A stretch of 64,000 nt of DNA. It comes from Clostridium sp. Marseille-P3244 (lineage in GTDB: Bacteria; Bacillota; Clostridia; Lachnospirales; Lachnospiraceae). Where the stretch lies: positions 1,706,688-1,770,687 of the forward strand of contig NZ_LT635549.1 of the NCBI RefSeq assembly GCF_900120155.1, given 5' to 3'. Every line of letters starts with the position of its first letter. Position 1 is the stretch's first letter. A program made the position numbers and the translations under genes. The notes under the pieces are model-generated. The model had not been told where the DNA came from, did not search any database, and saw only the letters and a list, made by a program, of their open reading frames with translations. Positions 53,024 through 61,757 of the stretch are shown in pieces.

Positions 53024-53790
53024 GAATGTTCACCGCCTTCCCCGGAAATTTTCTTTATGTTATCTGTGTTTTTTGTTTCAAGGGGTCTGCGGATTATAGT
53101 CAGCACCCCGAGGATAGCCAGCATTGACGGGATAATGAAGTTATCTGCTCCGAACGCAACGAGACAGATGACAGAAAGTCCAAGACCCAGAAGTGAACTG
53201 GTATGGTCTTTTTCTTTCAGCCACTGTTCCATAAAAATAACCACAAACATGGCAGTCATGACAAAATCAAGACCTTCGGTATCAAAATGAATCAAAGAGC
53301 CGAAGATACCGCCCAGTGTAGATCCGGAAAACCAGTAGAAATGATTTAACAGTGTGACAAAGAACATGAACCATCCCCGGTCTACCCCAGGTGGTATGGA
53401 AGCGGTATAGTTAATGGAAAAGCTTTCATCGCACATGCCAAAGATGAGATAAAAAGACCTCCATCCATATCCCCGGTATTTTTCCAGCATGGAAATGCCG
53501 TAGAACAGATGCCGGGCGTTGATCATCAGTGCCATGGTAAAAGCCTGCAGAGGGCTGAAGGCGCCCAGCAGCATGTTTACCGTCACGAATTCTACACTTC
53601 CCGCGAAGATAGTCAGGCTCATGAGCATAGGATACAGAAAGGAAAATCCGGACACATTCATATAGATGCCATAGGTCAGCCCCAGAAACCAGAAACCGGC
53701 AAAAATGGGAATAGTATGAGGAAAGGCAGCCCGAAAGGCACGCAGGATACTGCTTTGGTTTTGTGGATTTTTCAACTGTTCCTTTGTCAT
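53020..53790 (-). CDS. azlC: AzlC family branched-chain amino acid exporter
   Basis: About 256 residues. Segments [57 protein letters not shown] and [13 protein letters not shown] are the AzlC hallmarks; about six membrane segments. The frame is open to 54015, but a sigma-A promoter at 53828-53856 on this strand would start RNA near 53821, leaving no room for an RBS before the ATG at 53814. ATG 53790, with AAGGATG upstream, is therefore preferred. Divergent from the response regulator gene. Confidence 0.88.
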   Translation of the reverse strand: MTKEQLKNPQNQSSILRAFRAAFPHTIPIFAGFWFLGLTYGIYMNVSGFSFLYPMLMSLTIFAGSVEFVTVNMLLGAFSPLQAFTMALMINARHLFYGISMLEKYRGYGWRSFYLIFGMCDESFSINYTASIPPGVDRGWFMFFVTLLNHFYWFSGSTLGGIFGSLIHFDTEGLDFVMTAMFVVIFMEQWLKEKDHTSSLLGLGLSVICLVAFGADNFIIPSMLAILGVLTIIRRPLETKNTDNIKKISGEGGEHS

Positions 53791-53827
53791 GGTAAGATCA
53801 TCCTTTTCTGTCATAGCATACCTGACT

Positions 53828-53856
53828 ATCATATCATTTTCTAAATTAAAATTCAA
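53828..53856 (-). promoter_or_regulatory. Sigma-A-type promoter for azlCD
   Basis: Read on the minus strand: TTGAAT (53856-53851), a 17-base spacer and TATGAT (53833-53828). It decides between alternative azlC starts. Confidence 0.65.
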
Positions 53857-54035
53857 TGATTCCCGTTTCTGCGCTTCCACTTGTATTCCCTGTCTGATTT
53901 GTAGTAAGCTTAGAAAGGCAGAGAGCTGAAAAGTTTGCTGTTTTGATGCCGGAAAGCAATATGATAAGAAGAAATATGGCAGGCAAAGATCTTTCGGATC
54001 CGCGGCCAGAATCAAAGGACAAGGGGGAAAGTATC

Positions 54036-54689
54036 TTGATCAGGATATTAGTTGTGGAGGATGAGAAGCCGATCTCCAATCTGATACGCATCAGCCTGGA
54101 AAAGGCAGGGTATCTGTGTACCTGTGCATTTGACGGAGAGGACGCGGTGGAGTATCTGGAATCCGGCGGATATGATCTGGTACTTCTTGATATTATGCTG
54201 CCAAAGATCAATGGATTTGAGCTGATGGAGTATATACGCCCCATGGAGATACCGGTCATCTTTATTACCGCAAGGAATGCGGTCTCTGACCGTGTAAAGG
54301 GTCTCCGGGCAGGGGCGGAAGATTATATCGTAAAACCTTTTGAGATTCCGGAGTTAATGGCCCGGATCGATGTGGTGCTGCGCCGGTACAGGAAGAATGA
54401 CCGCATTTTCTGTGTGGGTGGGCTTACGATCGACACGTATTCCATGCAGGTATGGCGGGGAGACACAGAAATCAGACTGACAAAGAAGGAGTACGATCTG
54501 TTGCTGCTGTTTGTGCAGAATCCCGGACGGGCTCTGTATCGGGATACGATCTATGACCATGTGTGGGGAGGAGAGTACCGGTTTGGAAGCAAAACCGTAG
54601 ATCTCCATGTTCAGAGGCTGCGCCGGAAAGTCGGATGGGAGGATTGTCTTATAGCTGTCAACAAAGTGGGGTACCGGCTGGAGGTGTAG
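54036..54689 (+). CDS. OmpR-family response regulator
   Basis: About 217 residues. Receiver domain with acidic pocket (RILVVEDEKPISNLI), phosphoacceptor Asp in DLVLLDIMLPKINGFELM, Thr in VIFITARNA and Lys in DYIVKPF; C-terminal winged helix with YDHVWGGEYRFGSKTVDLHV and KVGYRLEV. TTG 54036 is chosen because GGGGGAA precedes it at good spacing and the family begins here; the upstream open frame to 53943 overlaps the azlC promoter region. The kinase gene follows 4 bases later. Confidence 0.92.
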   Translation: MIRILVVEDEKPISNLIRISLEKAGYLCTCAFDGEDAVEYLESGGYDLVLLDIMLPKINGFELMEYIRPMEIPVIFITARNAVSDRVKGLRAGAEDYIVKPFEIPELMARIDVVLRRYRKNDRIFCVGGLTIDTYSMQVWRGDTEIRLTKKEYDLLLLFVQNPGRALYRDTIYDHVWGGEYRFGSKTVDLHVQRLRRKVGWEDCLIAVNKVGYRLEV

Positions 54690-54693
54690 CAGG

Positions 54694-56103
54694 ATGAAGT
54701 TTCGTACAAAGATCGCGCTCTGCATGATCGCAATCCTGTCTGTACTGTTCGGAACAGGAGGAAGTCTTTTATTGTCGGCTTCTTTCGGGCAGTCGCTTGA
54801 GCGGGAGCAGGACAGGGCATATGAGGCTTACCAGACTCTGGCGGGAACGCTCCGGATTATCGGGGACATTAACGGGAATCTCATCTATGAAGACATAGCG
54901 GATATAGTGACGAAAATAAAGGGGGAAAGTGCTGTTTCCTGGGAGATGCTCCGTTTTCGTACAGAGAATGGAACGATCTATGAATCAGGGAACACGGATA
55001 TAAAAGCATCTAATGGCACACCGGATGCCGGTGTATGTGAGATACGCTGTGTGTCGGAAGGCGGGAAAAATCTTCTGATCCTGTCTGGAGTCCTTACGAC
55101 AGAAGAAGACATGGTGAGGATGGATATGGCTCGTGACATTACGGGGATCTTCCGGGAAAGGCAGAGCTGGCAGAATATTTATCAGTGGGTGTTTCTTGTT
55201 ATGACGGCGGTATGCGCAGTTGTCTCTTACAGCATGGCCGGGATTCTGACCCGCCCTCTGAAGCGTCTCTCCAAGACCGCCCGACAGATATCCGGGGGAC
55301 AGCTCTCCAGCCGCGCGGACGTATCCGGAAGAGATGAGGTAGGGCTTCTGGCAGAAGACTTTAACAAGATGGCGGACCATCTGGAGAAAACCATCTGTAT
55401 GCTCAGGGAAGAAAACGAGAGTCAGGAACGGTTTATCGGAAGTTTTTCTCATGAACTTAAGACACCTATGACCTCTATCATCGGATATGCAGATCTGATA
55501 CGGGGTGGAACACTGGGAGCGGAAGAACAGGCGGAAGCCGCAGACTATATCGTAAATGAGGGGAAACGTCTGGAGAATCTTTCCATGAAGCTCTTGAACA
55601 TTATGACAGTAAAATATGACAGAAGCGCATTTGTTATGGCATCGCCGGCTGTTATAGTACAGTCTGCGGCAGAACGTATGACACCATTGTACAGGGAGAG
55701 GAATATCTCCCTCCAGTACAGGACGGAAGAGGGAGAATGTGTACTAGAACCGGATCTTGTCTGTTCTCTGGTCCTGAACCTGATGGACAATGCCGCAAAG
55801 GCGCTTCCGGAAAATGGAGGATGTATCTCTGTTATTCAGGAAATGAGACCAGAGGGCTGTCGTATTTTTGTGAGAGATAATGGACGGGGAATTCCGGAAG
55901 AATCCATCAGGCATCTGACGGAGGCTTTTTACCGGGTGGACAGATCCCGTTCCCGCCGGGCAGGCGGCGTTGGACTGGGGCTGGCTCTCTGTCGGGAGAT
56001 TGCGGATGCTCACGGAGGATACCTTCGGTTTAAAAGCAGGCTGGGGACAGGTACTGTGGTTATGGCTGTTCTGAAAGGAGGACGAAGTGAAGAGGAAAAA
56101 TAA
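54694..56103 (+). CDS. Sensor histidine kinase
   Basis: 469 residues. Two membrane helices (about 7-28 and 160-182) flank an extracellular sensor domain of ~130 residues. A HAMP domain follows (LTRPLKRLSKTARQISGGQL), then the H-box FSHELKTPMTSIIGYADLI, N-box NLMDNAAKALPENGG, G1 VRDNGRGIPEE and G2 GVGLGLALCREIADAHGG. It phosphorylates the adjacent response regulator. The signal is unknown; neighbouring envelope genes suggest an envelope stimulus. It overlaps the next gene by 17 bases. Confidence 0.92.
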   Translation: MKFRTKIALCMIAILSVLFGTGGSLLLSASFGQSLEREQDRAYEAYQTLAGTLRIIGDINGNLIYEDIADIVTKIKGESAVSWEMLRFRTENGTIYESGNTDIKASNGTPDAGVCEIRCVSEGGKNLLILSGVLTTEEDMVRMDMARDITGIFRERQSWQNIYQWVFLVMTAVCAVVSYSMAGILTRPLKRLSKTARQISGGQLSSRADVSGRDEVGLLAEDFNKMADHLEKTICMLREENESQERFIGSFSHELKTPMTSIIGYADLIRGGTLGAEEQAEAADYIVNEGKRLENLSMKLLNIMTVKYDRSAFVMASPAVIVQSAAERMTPLYRERNISLQYRTEEGECVLEPDLVCSLVLNLMDNAAKALPENGGCISVIQEMRPEGCRIFVRDNGRGIPEESIRHLTEAFYRVDRSRSRRAGGVGLGLALCREIADAHGGYLRFKSRLGTGTVVMAVLKGGRSEEEK

Positions 56104-56845
56104 AGTGTTTCTTGCAGCGGCTGTCCTGCTTTTTGTGGTACTGGGCCTTCTGATGCCCCGGATCGTGTCCGTACTGACCGATATGAGACTGGCGTCGAGA
56201 GTTACAAGGATTGAAGAGAAAGAGAGTCCGGACCCAAAAGGAGCGGATTTCTGGGAAATGCTGCAGAACACGGGGAGGATGAAACAGACGGTTGATCTGC
56301 GGGATGGAAAGAATCTGAATGGAATAGAAGCAGAACAAAGAGCGGAGCATGTATTTGACAGGCTGACTGCATTTCAGGTGGCAGAGGAAACCATGAAAGT
56401 AGAGGACTGGGTTGTGTCACCGGTCCTTGCATCCAGCGTGGATGACCCGGAGGCCACACAGGTCCAGTGGCGCTGCGTGGCTGTCTGGCCGGGCAGAGGA
56501 CAAGAGGATACTTCTGTGAAAAAAGTAGAAATACTTCTGGATGATGCCAGCGGATATATGATCTCTTTTACGATCATGCCGGCATTTGGCACAGAGACGG
56601 GAACTGTATCCACGGAGGAGACAGAAAAAACAGATGAGGGCCTTGTACTCAGAAATGGGCTGGCAGAGTCAGTGCTGGCATTTTTAGATGACTATTATCC
56701 GCCAGAAGGAAGGACAGAATTTCGCTGTAAGGGAGATCCAAGCGGGCATCAGTTTACGTTTTTTACGGAGAATACAAAAGGAGATGTTTACGAATATTAC
56801 TTTTTTATCACAGAGAATGGAGGACAGATTGTTTTTAATATGTAA
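56087..56845 (+). CDS. Membrane-anchored protein encoded with two-component system
   Basis: 252 residues, not recognised. A basic N-terminus and a single membrane helix (about 7-28, VFLAAAVLLFVVLGLLM) precede an extracellular region with GADFWEMLQNTGRMKQTVDL and a mixed alpha/beta pattern. GTG 56087 overlaps the kinase gene by 17 bases, so it is the third gene of that operon and may sense or modulate the kinase. A terminator-like hairpin lies 72 bases after its stop. Confidence 0.7.
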   Translation: MKRKNKVFLAAAVLLFVVLGLLMPRIVSVLTDMRLASRVTRIEEKESPDPKGADFWEMLQNTGRMKQTVDLRDGKNLNGIEAEQRAEHVFDRLTAFQVAEETMKVEDWVVSPVLASSVDDPEATQVQWRCVAVWPGRGQEDTSVKKVEILLDDASGYMISFTIMPAFGTETGTVSTEETEKTDEGLVLRNGLAESVLAFLDDYYPPEGRTEFRCKGDPSGHQFTFFTENTKGDVYEYYFFITENGGQIVFNM

Positions 56846-56916
56846 GGATATTCTGCCCGGGATGGCATTTTGATGCCGGACAGATGCCGGGGAGATGTAA
56901 GAGGATTTTATAATGG

Positions 56917-56949
56917 ACCGTGTCGGGAGATCCCCGGCACGGTATTTTA
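56917..56949 (+). terminator. Hairpin terminator after the two-component operon
   Basis: ACCGTG-T-CGGG (56917-56927) pairs with CCCG-G-CACGGT (56933-56943), followed by ATTTTAT. The L,D-transpeptidase start at 56968 lies just after it. Confidence 0.65.
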
Positions 56950-56967
56950 TATACCGGAAGAAGATCA

Positions 56968-58386
56968 ATGAATAAGACAGAGATGAGATGTATGGGACAA
57001 AAGAGAAAAAAACGGATCCTGTGGATCACAGCGGTTTCTGCGGCTTTTTTGATTGCCGTATATCTGGGAGGAGCAGGATATTTTACAAGGCATTTTTTCC
57101 CGGGAACGACTGTGGACGGACAGGATATTTCCATGAAAACAGCAAAGGAGATGGATCAGTATCTCAGAGAGGCTGTACAGAAATACAGGCTTGTCATAAT
57201 CGATGGGAATAAAAAGAAGAGCGCCATCTATGGGAAAGAGATCGGTCTTCAGACAATGGATGCGGATAACGGGCGAGCTCTTTTAAAAAAACAGAACGCT
57301 TTTTTGTGGCCTTTCTACATTCTAAGTGGAAGAGGTCCGGAGATGGAATATCGGGTTTCTTTTGATGAAAAACTGCTGGAAGATAAGATCAGTGCTCTGG
57401 AAGTGATGGGAGAGGAAAGAAAGCAGGCGGTATCCGCATACCCGGAATTTGACGGAAATTCTTTTGTCATAAAGCCGGAAAAATACGGTGTGGATCAGGA
57501 TTTGGCCGATGAAAAGATCCGGATGTATATTAGAGAGCTGAGGCCGGAACTTGATCTGGAGAAGGAGGGCTGTTTAAAGACTCCGGATTATCTGTCTGAT
57601 TCTCCGGAAGTTACAGCGGCCTGTGATGAGCTGAACCGTTATTGCGGCTCTCAGATTACGTACAGGATGGGCGAGGATGTAGTAGTGGAAAACAACAGGA
57701 TCGCTTCCTGGCTTACGTGTGACGCATCCATGCAGATCACACTGCGGGAAGATGCCGTGAGGGAATGGGTTCATGAATTTGCGGAACAGTATGACACAGT
57801 GGGAAAAGTCCGCGAAATCATATCTCCGGTGGGAAAGACAGCGCAGGTATCAGGAGGGACTTATGGTTGGAAAATTGATGAAGAGGCAGAGACCCAGGCG
57901 CTTATGGACAGTATCAGAAAGGGAGAGATCCTGGAAAAAGAGCCGGCTTATATTCAGCAGGCGGCCTCACACTCTTCCCAGGACTGGGGAAATACTTATC
58001 TGGAGGTGGATCTTTCCAGCCAGTATATGTGGTATATCGAAGATGGAATGGTAGCTCTTGGATCGGATGTGGTGACCGGGGAGCCGGTTCCGGAAAAAGA
58101 GACTCCTTCCGGAGTTTATTCTATTCTGTATACTCAGGAGAACGCGGTCCTGGTGGGAGAACCGGATCCGCTGACCGGCGAACCGATCTACCGGCAAAAA
58201 GTTTCTTTCTGGATGCCATTTACAGAGCAGGGGCATGGTTTCCACGATGCCGACTGGCAGTCCGGCTTTGGCGGCTCTGTGTATCAGTTTTCCGGTTCTC
58301 ACGGATGTGTCAATATGCCGGTGGATAAGGCCGGTGAACTCTACGGGATGCTTGAGGCAGGGACACCGGTGATCCTGCATTACTGA
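56968..58386 (+). CDS. L,D-transpeptidase (YkuD) with peptidoglycan-binding-like domains
   Basis: About 472 residues. A basic start, one membrane helix (about 16-38, ILWITAVSAAFLIAVYL), two extracellular repeats of the peptidoglycan-binding type (TVDGQDISMKTAKEMDQYL; VSGGTYGWKIDEEAE), and a C-terminal YkuD domain from about residue 345. The active site is complete: HGFHDADW followed by GSHGCVNMP, matching H-x(14-17)-[ST]HGC. L,D-transpeptidases make 3-3 peptidoglycan cross-links or attach proteins, and resist most beta-lactams. ATG 56968 follows GGAAGAAG; the open frame before it runs through the hairpin. Confidence 0.9.
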   Translation: MNKTEMRCMGQKRKKRILWITAVSAAFLIAVYLGGAGYFTRHFFPGTTVDGQDISMKTAKEMDQYLREAVQKYRLVIIDGNKKKSAIYGKEIGLQTMDADNGRALLKKQNAFLWPFYILSGRGPEMEYRVSFDEKLLEDKISALEVMGEERKQAVSAYPEFDGNSFVIKPEKYGVDQDLADEKIRMYIRELRPELDLEKEGCLKTPDYLSDSPEVTAACDELNRYCGSQITYRMGEDVVVENNRIASWLTCDASMQITLREDAVREWVHEFAEQYDTVGKVREIISPVGKTAQVSGGTYGWKIDEEAETQALMDSIRKGEILEKEPAYIQQAASHSSQDWGNTYLEVDLSSQYMWYIEDGMVALGSDVVTGEPVPEKETPSGVYSILYTQENAVLVGEPDPLTGEPIYRQKVSFWMPFTEQGHGFHDADWQSGFGGSVYQFSGSHGCVNMPVDKAGELYGMLEAGTPVILHY

Positions 58387-58390
58387 TGGA

Positions 58391-60112
58391 CTACATATTA
58401 TAGTAGCGGGCATAGATTCCGTTTTTCTCAAGCAGTGTCTCATGGGTGCCCCGTTCGGCGATCCCGTCCTCAGTGATAACGATGATTTCATCCGCGTTGC
58501 GGATAGTGGAGAGCCGGTGAGCGATGGTGATCGTGGTCCTGTCTCTGGACAGTTCTTCCAGACTCTGCTGGATCCAGCGTTCGCTCTCGTTGTCCAGGGC
58601 GCTGGTGGCTTCATCCAGGATCAGGATGGGAGGATTCTTCAGAAAGACTCTTGCAATGGAAATGCGCTGCTTCTGGCCTCCGGAAAGTCTTGCCCCGCGT
58701 TCACCCACATAGGTGTCATACCCGTCCGGCAGTTCCTGGATAAAGTCATGGATATTGGCCCGTTTTGCAGCCTGGATGATCTCTTCCATGGAAGCGCCGG
58801 GTTTCCCATAGGCGATGTTTTCCCGGATGGTTCCGCAGAACAGGTATACATCCTGCTGGACCATGCCGATCTGGCTGCGGAGGCTTTTTAATGAGAGACT
58901 GCGGACATCTTTGCCATCTATGGTAATCCTGCCGCCGGTTACATCATAAAAGCGGGGCAGGAGAGAACAGATTGTTGTTTTGCCGCTGCCGGACGGGCCG
59001 ACCAGGGCAATGGATTTTCCTGCCGGGATCTCAAAAGATACATGGGAGAGCACCGGAGTGTTATCATCGCTGTAATGAAAAGACACATCTTCATAGCAGA
59101 CCCGGCCTTTCACATCGGTAAGGGGACGGGCATCCGGCGCGTCCACGATCTCCGGTTCCGTCTCCATCACATCCAGGAAACGGCGGAATCCGGCAAGGCC
59201 TTTCTGCATCATCTCGATCAATTCTACAAGGATCTGGATGGGACTGATAAAAATGCTGATGTAAAGCGCGTACATGGCAAGATCTCCCACTTCCATCTGA
59301 CCTTTCGCGATCAGATACCCTCCGAAGACAAGGGTGACCAGGTACATCATGCCCTGAAAGAACAGATTCCATCCCATAAAACTGCCCATACAGTTGTAGT
59401 TATCCCGTTTCGACAGCAGGAACGCATGGTTGCTTTTGCGGAATTTTTCCCGCTCAATATCCTCATTGGCAAAGGACTGTACGACGCGGATACCGGACAG
59501 AGTGTCCTGCAGACTGGAGTTTACATCTCCGATCTTCCGGCGGTTCTCCATGAATGTTTCCTGCATTCTCTGGTTCTGCCGGAAAGAGAAGAGGAACATG
59601 CAAAGTACCAGGATGACCAGCGGAAGCGCCAGCATCCAGTTGATAACGAACAGAAAGAGAAACGAGCCGATGATTTTCACCAGGGAGATGAAAAGATTTT
59701 CCGGACCGTGGTGCGCGAACTCCGCGATGTCGAAGAGATCGGCGACCAGCTTGCTCATCATCTGTCCGGAATTATTTTTGCTGTAGTAGGAGAAGGACAG
59801 CTTCTCATAATGATCAAACAGCTGCTGGCGCATGTCCCGCTCCATATTGGCGCCCATCATGTGTCCCTGGAAACTGACATAATATTTGCACAGACTCTGA
59901 ACCACATACATAAGGAAAAGGGCTGACGCAAGAAGGGGAAGGGCCCGGATGATCACGCCGCTTTCCTCTGTAAACAGTGTGTTTGTGGTGACGCGAAGGA
60001 TCTGGGGATAGGCGAGATCCACGACGCTGATGAACGCGGCGCAGATCAGATCAATAAAAAAGACCGCTTTGTACGGTGCGTAATATTTAATGAATTTTCG
60101 GATCGTATGCAT
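58391..60112 (-). CDS. ABC transporter, fused permease and ATPase
   Basis: About 573 residues, a half-transporter of the MsbA/LmrA type. Six N-terminal membrane segments and an NBD with Walker A ALVGPSGSGKTTICSLLP, Q-loop QIGMVQQDVYLF, signature RLSGGQKQRISIA, Walker B PPILILDEATSALD and H-loop TIAHRLSTI. It likely works as a homodimer exporting a lipid, drug or peptide; no partner half-transporter is adjacent. ATG 60112 follows AAGGAG; the frame opens to 60151. It has its own promoter and ends 5 bases from the convergent L,D-transpeptidase stop. Confidence 0.92.
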   Translation of the reverse strand: MHTIRKFIKYYAPYKAVFFIDLICAAFISVVDLAYPQILRVTTNTLFTEESGVIIRALPLLASALFLMYVVQSLCKYYVSFQGHMMGANMERDMRQQLFDHYEKLSFSYYSKNNSGQMMSKLVADLFDIAEFAHHGPENLFISLVKIIGSFLFLFVINWMLALPLVILVLCMFLFSFRQNQRMQETFMENRRKIGDVNSSLQDTLSGIRVVQSFANEDIEREKFRKSNHAFLLSKRDNYNCMGSFMGWNLFFQGMMYLVTLVFGGYLIAKGQMEVGDLAMYALYISIFISPIQILVELIEMMQKGLAGFRRFLDVMETEPEIVDAPDARPLTDVKGRVCYEDVSFHYSDDNTPVLSHVSFEIPAGKSIALVGPSGSGKTTICSLLPRFYDVTGGRITIDGKDVRSLSLKSLRSQIGMVQQDVYLFCGTIRENIAYGKPGASMEEIIQAAKRANIHDFIQELPDGYDTYVGERGARLSGGQKQRISIARVFLKNPPILILDEATSALDNESERWIQQSLEELSRDRTTITIAHRLSTIRNADEIIVITEDGIAERGTHETLLEKNGIYARYYNM

Positions 60113-60157
60113 GGTATCACTCCTTGGCACAAGTATCTTTGCATAGCGCATAAAAGC

Positions 60158-60186
60158 ATCTTAGCATAACATTTTCTGCTTGACAA
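60158..60186 (-). promoter_or_regulatory. Sigma-A-type promoter for ABC exporter
   Basis: Read on the minus strand: TTGTCA (60186-60181), a 17-base spacer and TAAGAT (60163-60158). On the plus strand the same -35 region contains a perfect TTGACA (60180-60185), but its -10 for the divergent dus gene is poor. Confidence 0.6.
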
Positions 60187-60235
60187 GGAGACAGCACGTG
60201 TAATAAGGTAGGGCTCAAAGACAGGAGTGAAATGT

Positions 60236-61195
60236 ATGAGATTGTATCTGGCCCCGCTTGAGGGCATAACAGGGTGGATCTACCGCAGGGCGCTGCATCA
60301 GTGCTTTGGCGGTTTCGACAAATATTTTGTGCCATTCATCAGACCCAACCAGAAGGGACATTTCAGCGCAAGAGAAAAGAAAGACATTCTTCCGGAGCAC
60401 AACGAAGGAATGTACACAGTCCCCCAGATCCTCACCAACAGTGCGGAGGATTTTTTGCGGACAGCAGAAAAGCTGTCCGGTTATGGATATGAGGAGATTA
60501 ACCTGAATCTCGGATGTCCCTCAAAAACAGTAGCGGCAAAAGGGAGAGGAGCCGGATTTCTCGCGTCCCCGGAAAAGCTGGATGAGTTTCTGGACACAGT
60601 TTTTCAGAAATGCAGGATGTCTGTCTCTGTCAAGACAAGGATCGGAGTGGATGACCCGGAAGAATTTGCCGGACTCATGGAGATTTACAACCGTTATCCC
60701 ATACGGGAGCTGATCATCCATCCCAGGCTTCAGAAGGATTTTTATAAAAATACCCCCAATATGGAGGTGTTCAGCGACGCGATTTCTGTAAGCTCAAATC
60801 CCGTATGCTATAACGGAGATATTTTTTCTGCGGAAGATTACCGGAAGTTTACCGAGAAGTTTCCCCGGGTGGACAGGGTTATGACAGGTCGGGGAGTTCT
60901 TGCCGATCCGGCTCTGGCCCGTAAGATCCGCGGAGGAGAAGACGCCGGGAAGGAAGAACTGCGGCAGTTTCATGATATTATATATGAAGGGTACTGCCGG
61001 GAAATGTCCGGAGACAGGACGATCCTGTATAAAATGAAAGAATTCTGGTCTTATCTGGCTTCGGCCTTTACGAATTATAAGCCATACGCGAAAAAGATCA
61101 AAAAGGCGGAAAAATGTAAAACTTATGAGCAGATCGTGGACAGCCTGTTCCAGGCGGAAGAGATCTGCGGAAAAGGGAGGGAGAGAAATGCTTGA
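60236..61195 (+). CDS. dus: tRNA-dihydrouridine synthase
   Basis: About 319 residues. FMN enzyme reducing uridines in the tRNA D-loop. LYLAPLEGITGWIYRRAL at the N-terminus, INLNLGCPSKTVAAKGRGAG with catalytic Cys, SVKTRIGVDDPEEF, and NGDIFSAEDYRKF with the FMN-binding VMTGRGVLADPAL. ATG 60236 is chosen because AGGAG precedes it; an in-frame GTG at 60227 is inside that RBS. It overlaps the PAP2 gene by 8 bases. Confidence 0.92.
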   Translation: MRLYLAPLEGITGWIYRRALHQCFGGFDKYFVPFIRPNQKGHFSAREKKDILPEHNEGMYTVPQILTNSAEDFLRTAEKLSGYGYEEINLNLGCPSKTVAAKGRGAGFLASPEKLDEFLDTVFQKCRMSVSVKTRIGVDDPEEFAGLMEIYNRYPIRELIIHPRLQKDFYKNTPNMEVFSDAISVSSNPVCYNGDIFSAEDYRKFTEKFPRVDRVMTGRGVLADPALARKIRGGEDAGKEELRQFHDIIYEGYCREMSGDRTILYKMKEFWSYLASAFTNYKPYAKKIKKAEKCKTYEQIVDSLFQAEEICGKGRERNA

Positions 61196-61757
61196 GCTTT
61201 TGCAGGAGCTGGACGGAAACATCCTGCTGTTTATCCAGGAGCATATCAGGCAGCCCTGGATGGACGGCTTCTGGAAAGCCGTCACCCATCTGGGAGATGC
61301 CGGTCTGTTCTGGATTATCCTGGCCGGGATCTTTCTGTTCTTCCGGAAGTCGAGAAAAGCAGGCGTCTCAGCGCTGGCTGCCATGGGCATCGGCGCTCTG
61401 ATCACGAACGCGGCGCTTAAACTGCTTGTGGCGCGCATTCGCCCATATGACATGATCGGGGAACTGGTCCTGATGATCGAGAGGCAGCCTGATTTTTCTT
61501 TCCCGTCCGGACATACATGCGCGTCATTTGCGGCGGCCTGTGCGATCTGCCACAGTATGCCCCGTCGGTGGGGGATCCCCTGTCTGATTCTTGCGTGTCT
61601 GATCTCTTTTTCCAGGCTGTATGTGGGGGTCCACTATCCCGGTGATGTCCTGGCAGGGGCGCTGATCGGCGTGTTTGCCGGCTGGGCAGGATGGAAGATC
61701 ACTGATCGGTTTATTTTCCGTTCTTCTTCCGGAGAGCAGCCTCCACAAACCCCTTGA
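61188..61757 (+). CDS. PAP2-family phosphatase (undecaprenyl diphosphatase-like)
   Basis: About 189 residues with five to six membrane segments. All three PAP2 motifs: [20 protein letters not shown] and [12 protein letters not shown]. The family includes BcrC-like enzymes that recycle undecaprenyl pyrophosphate for peptidoglycan and other glycans, fitting the envelope-rich context. ATG 61188 follows GGGAGGGAGAG; the open frame to 61125 lies within dus. Its last 47 bases overlap the 3' end of pyrG on the opposite strand. Confidence 0.88.
   Translation: MLELLQELDGNILLFIQEHIRQPWMDGFWKAVTHLGDAGLFWIILAGIFLFFRKSRKAGVSALAAMGIGALITNAALKLLVARIRPYDMIGELVLMIERQPDFSFPSGHTCASFAAACAICHSMPRRWGIPCLILACLISFSRLYVGVHYPGDVLAGALIGVFAGWAGWKITDRFIFRSSSGEQPPQTP

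Noticed and set aside
53791-54015. 75-residue N-terminal extension of AzlC
   Set aside because: It crosses the azlC promoter and the response regulator's upstream region, and AzlC proteins are about 230-260 residues.
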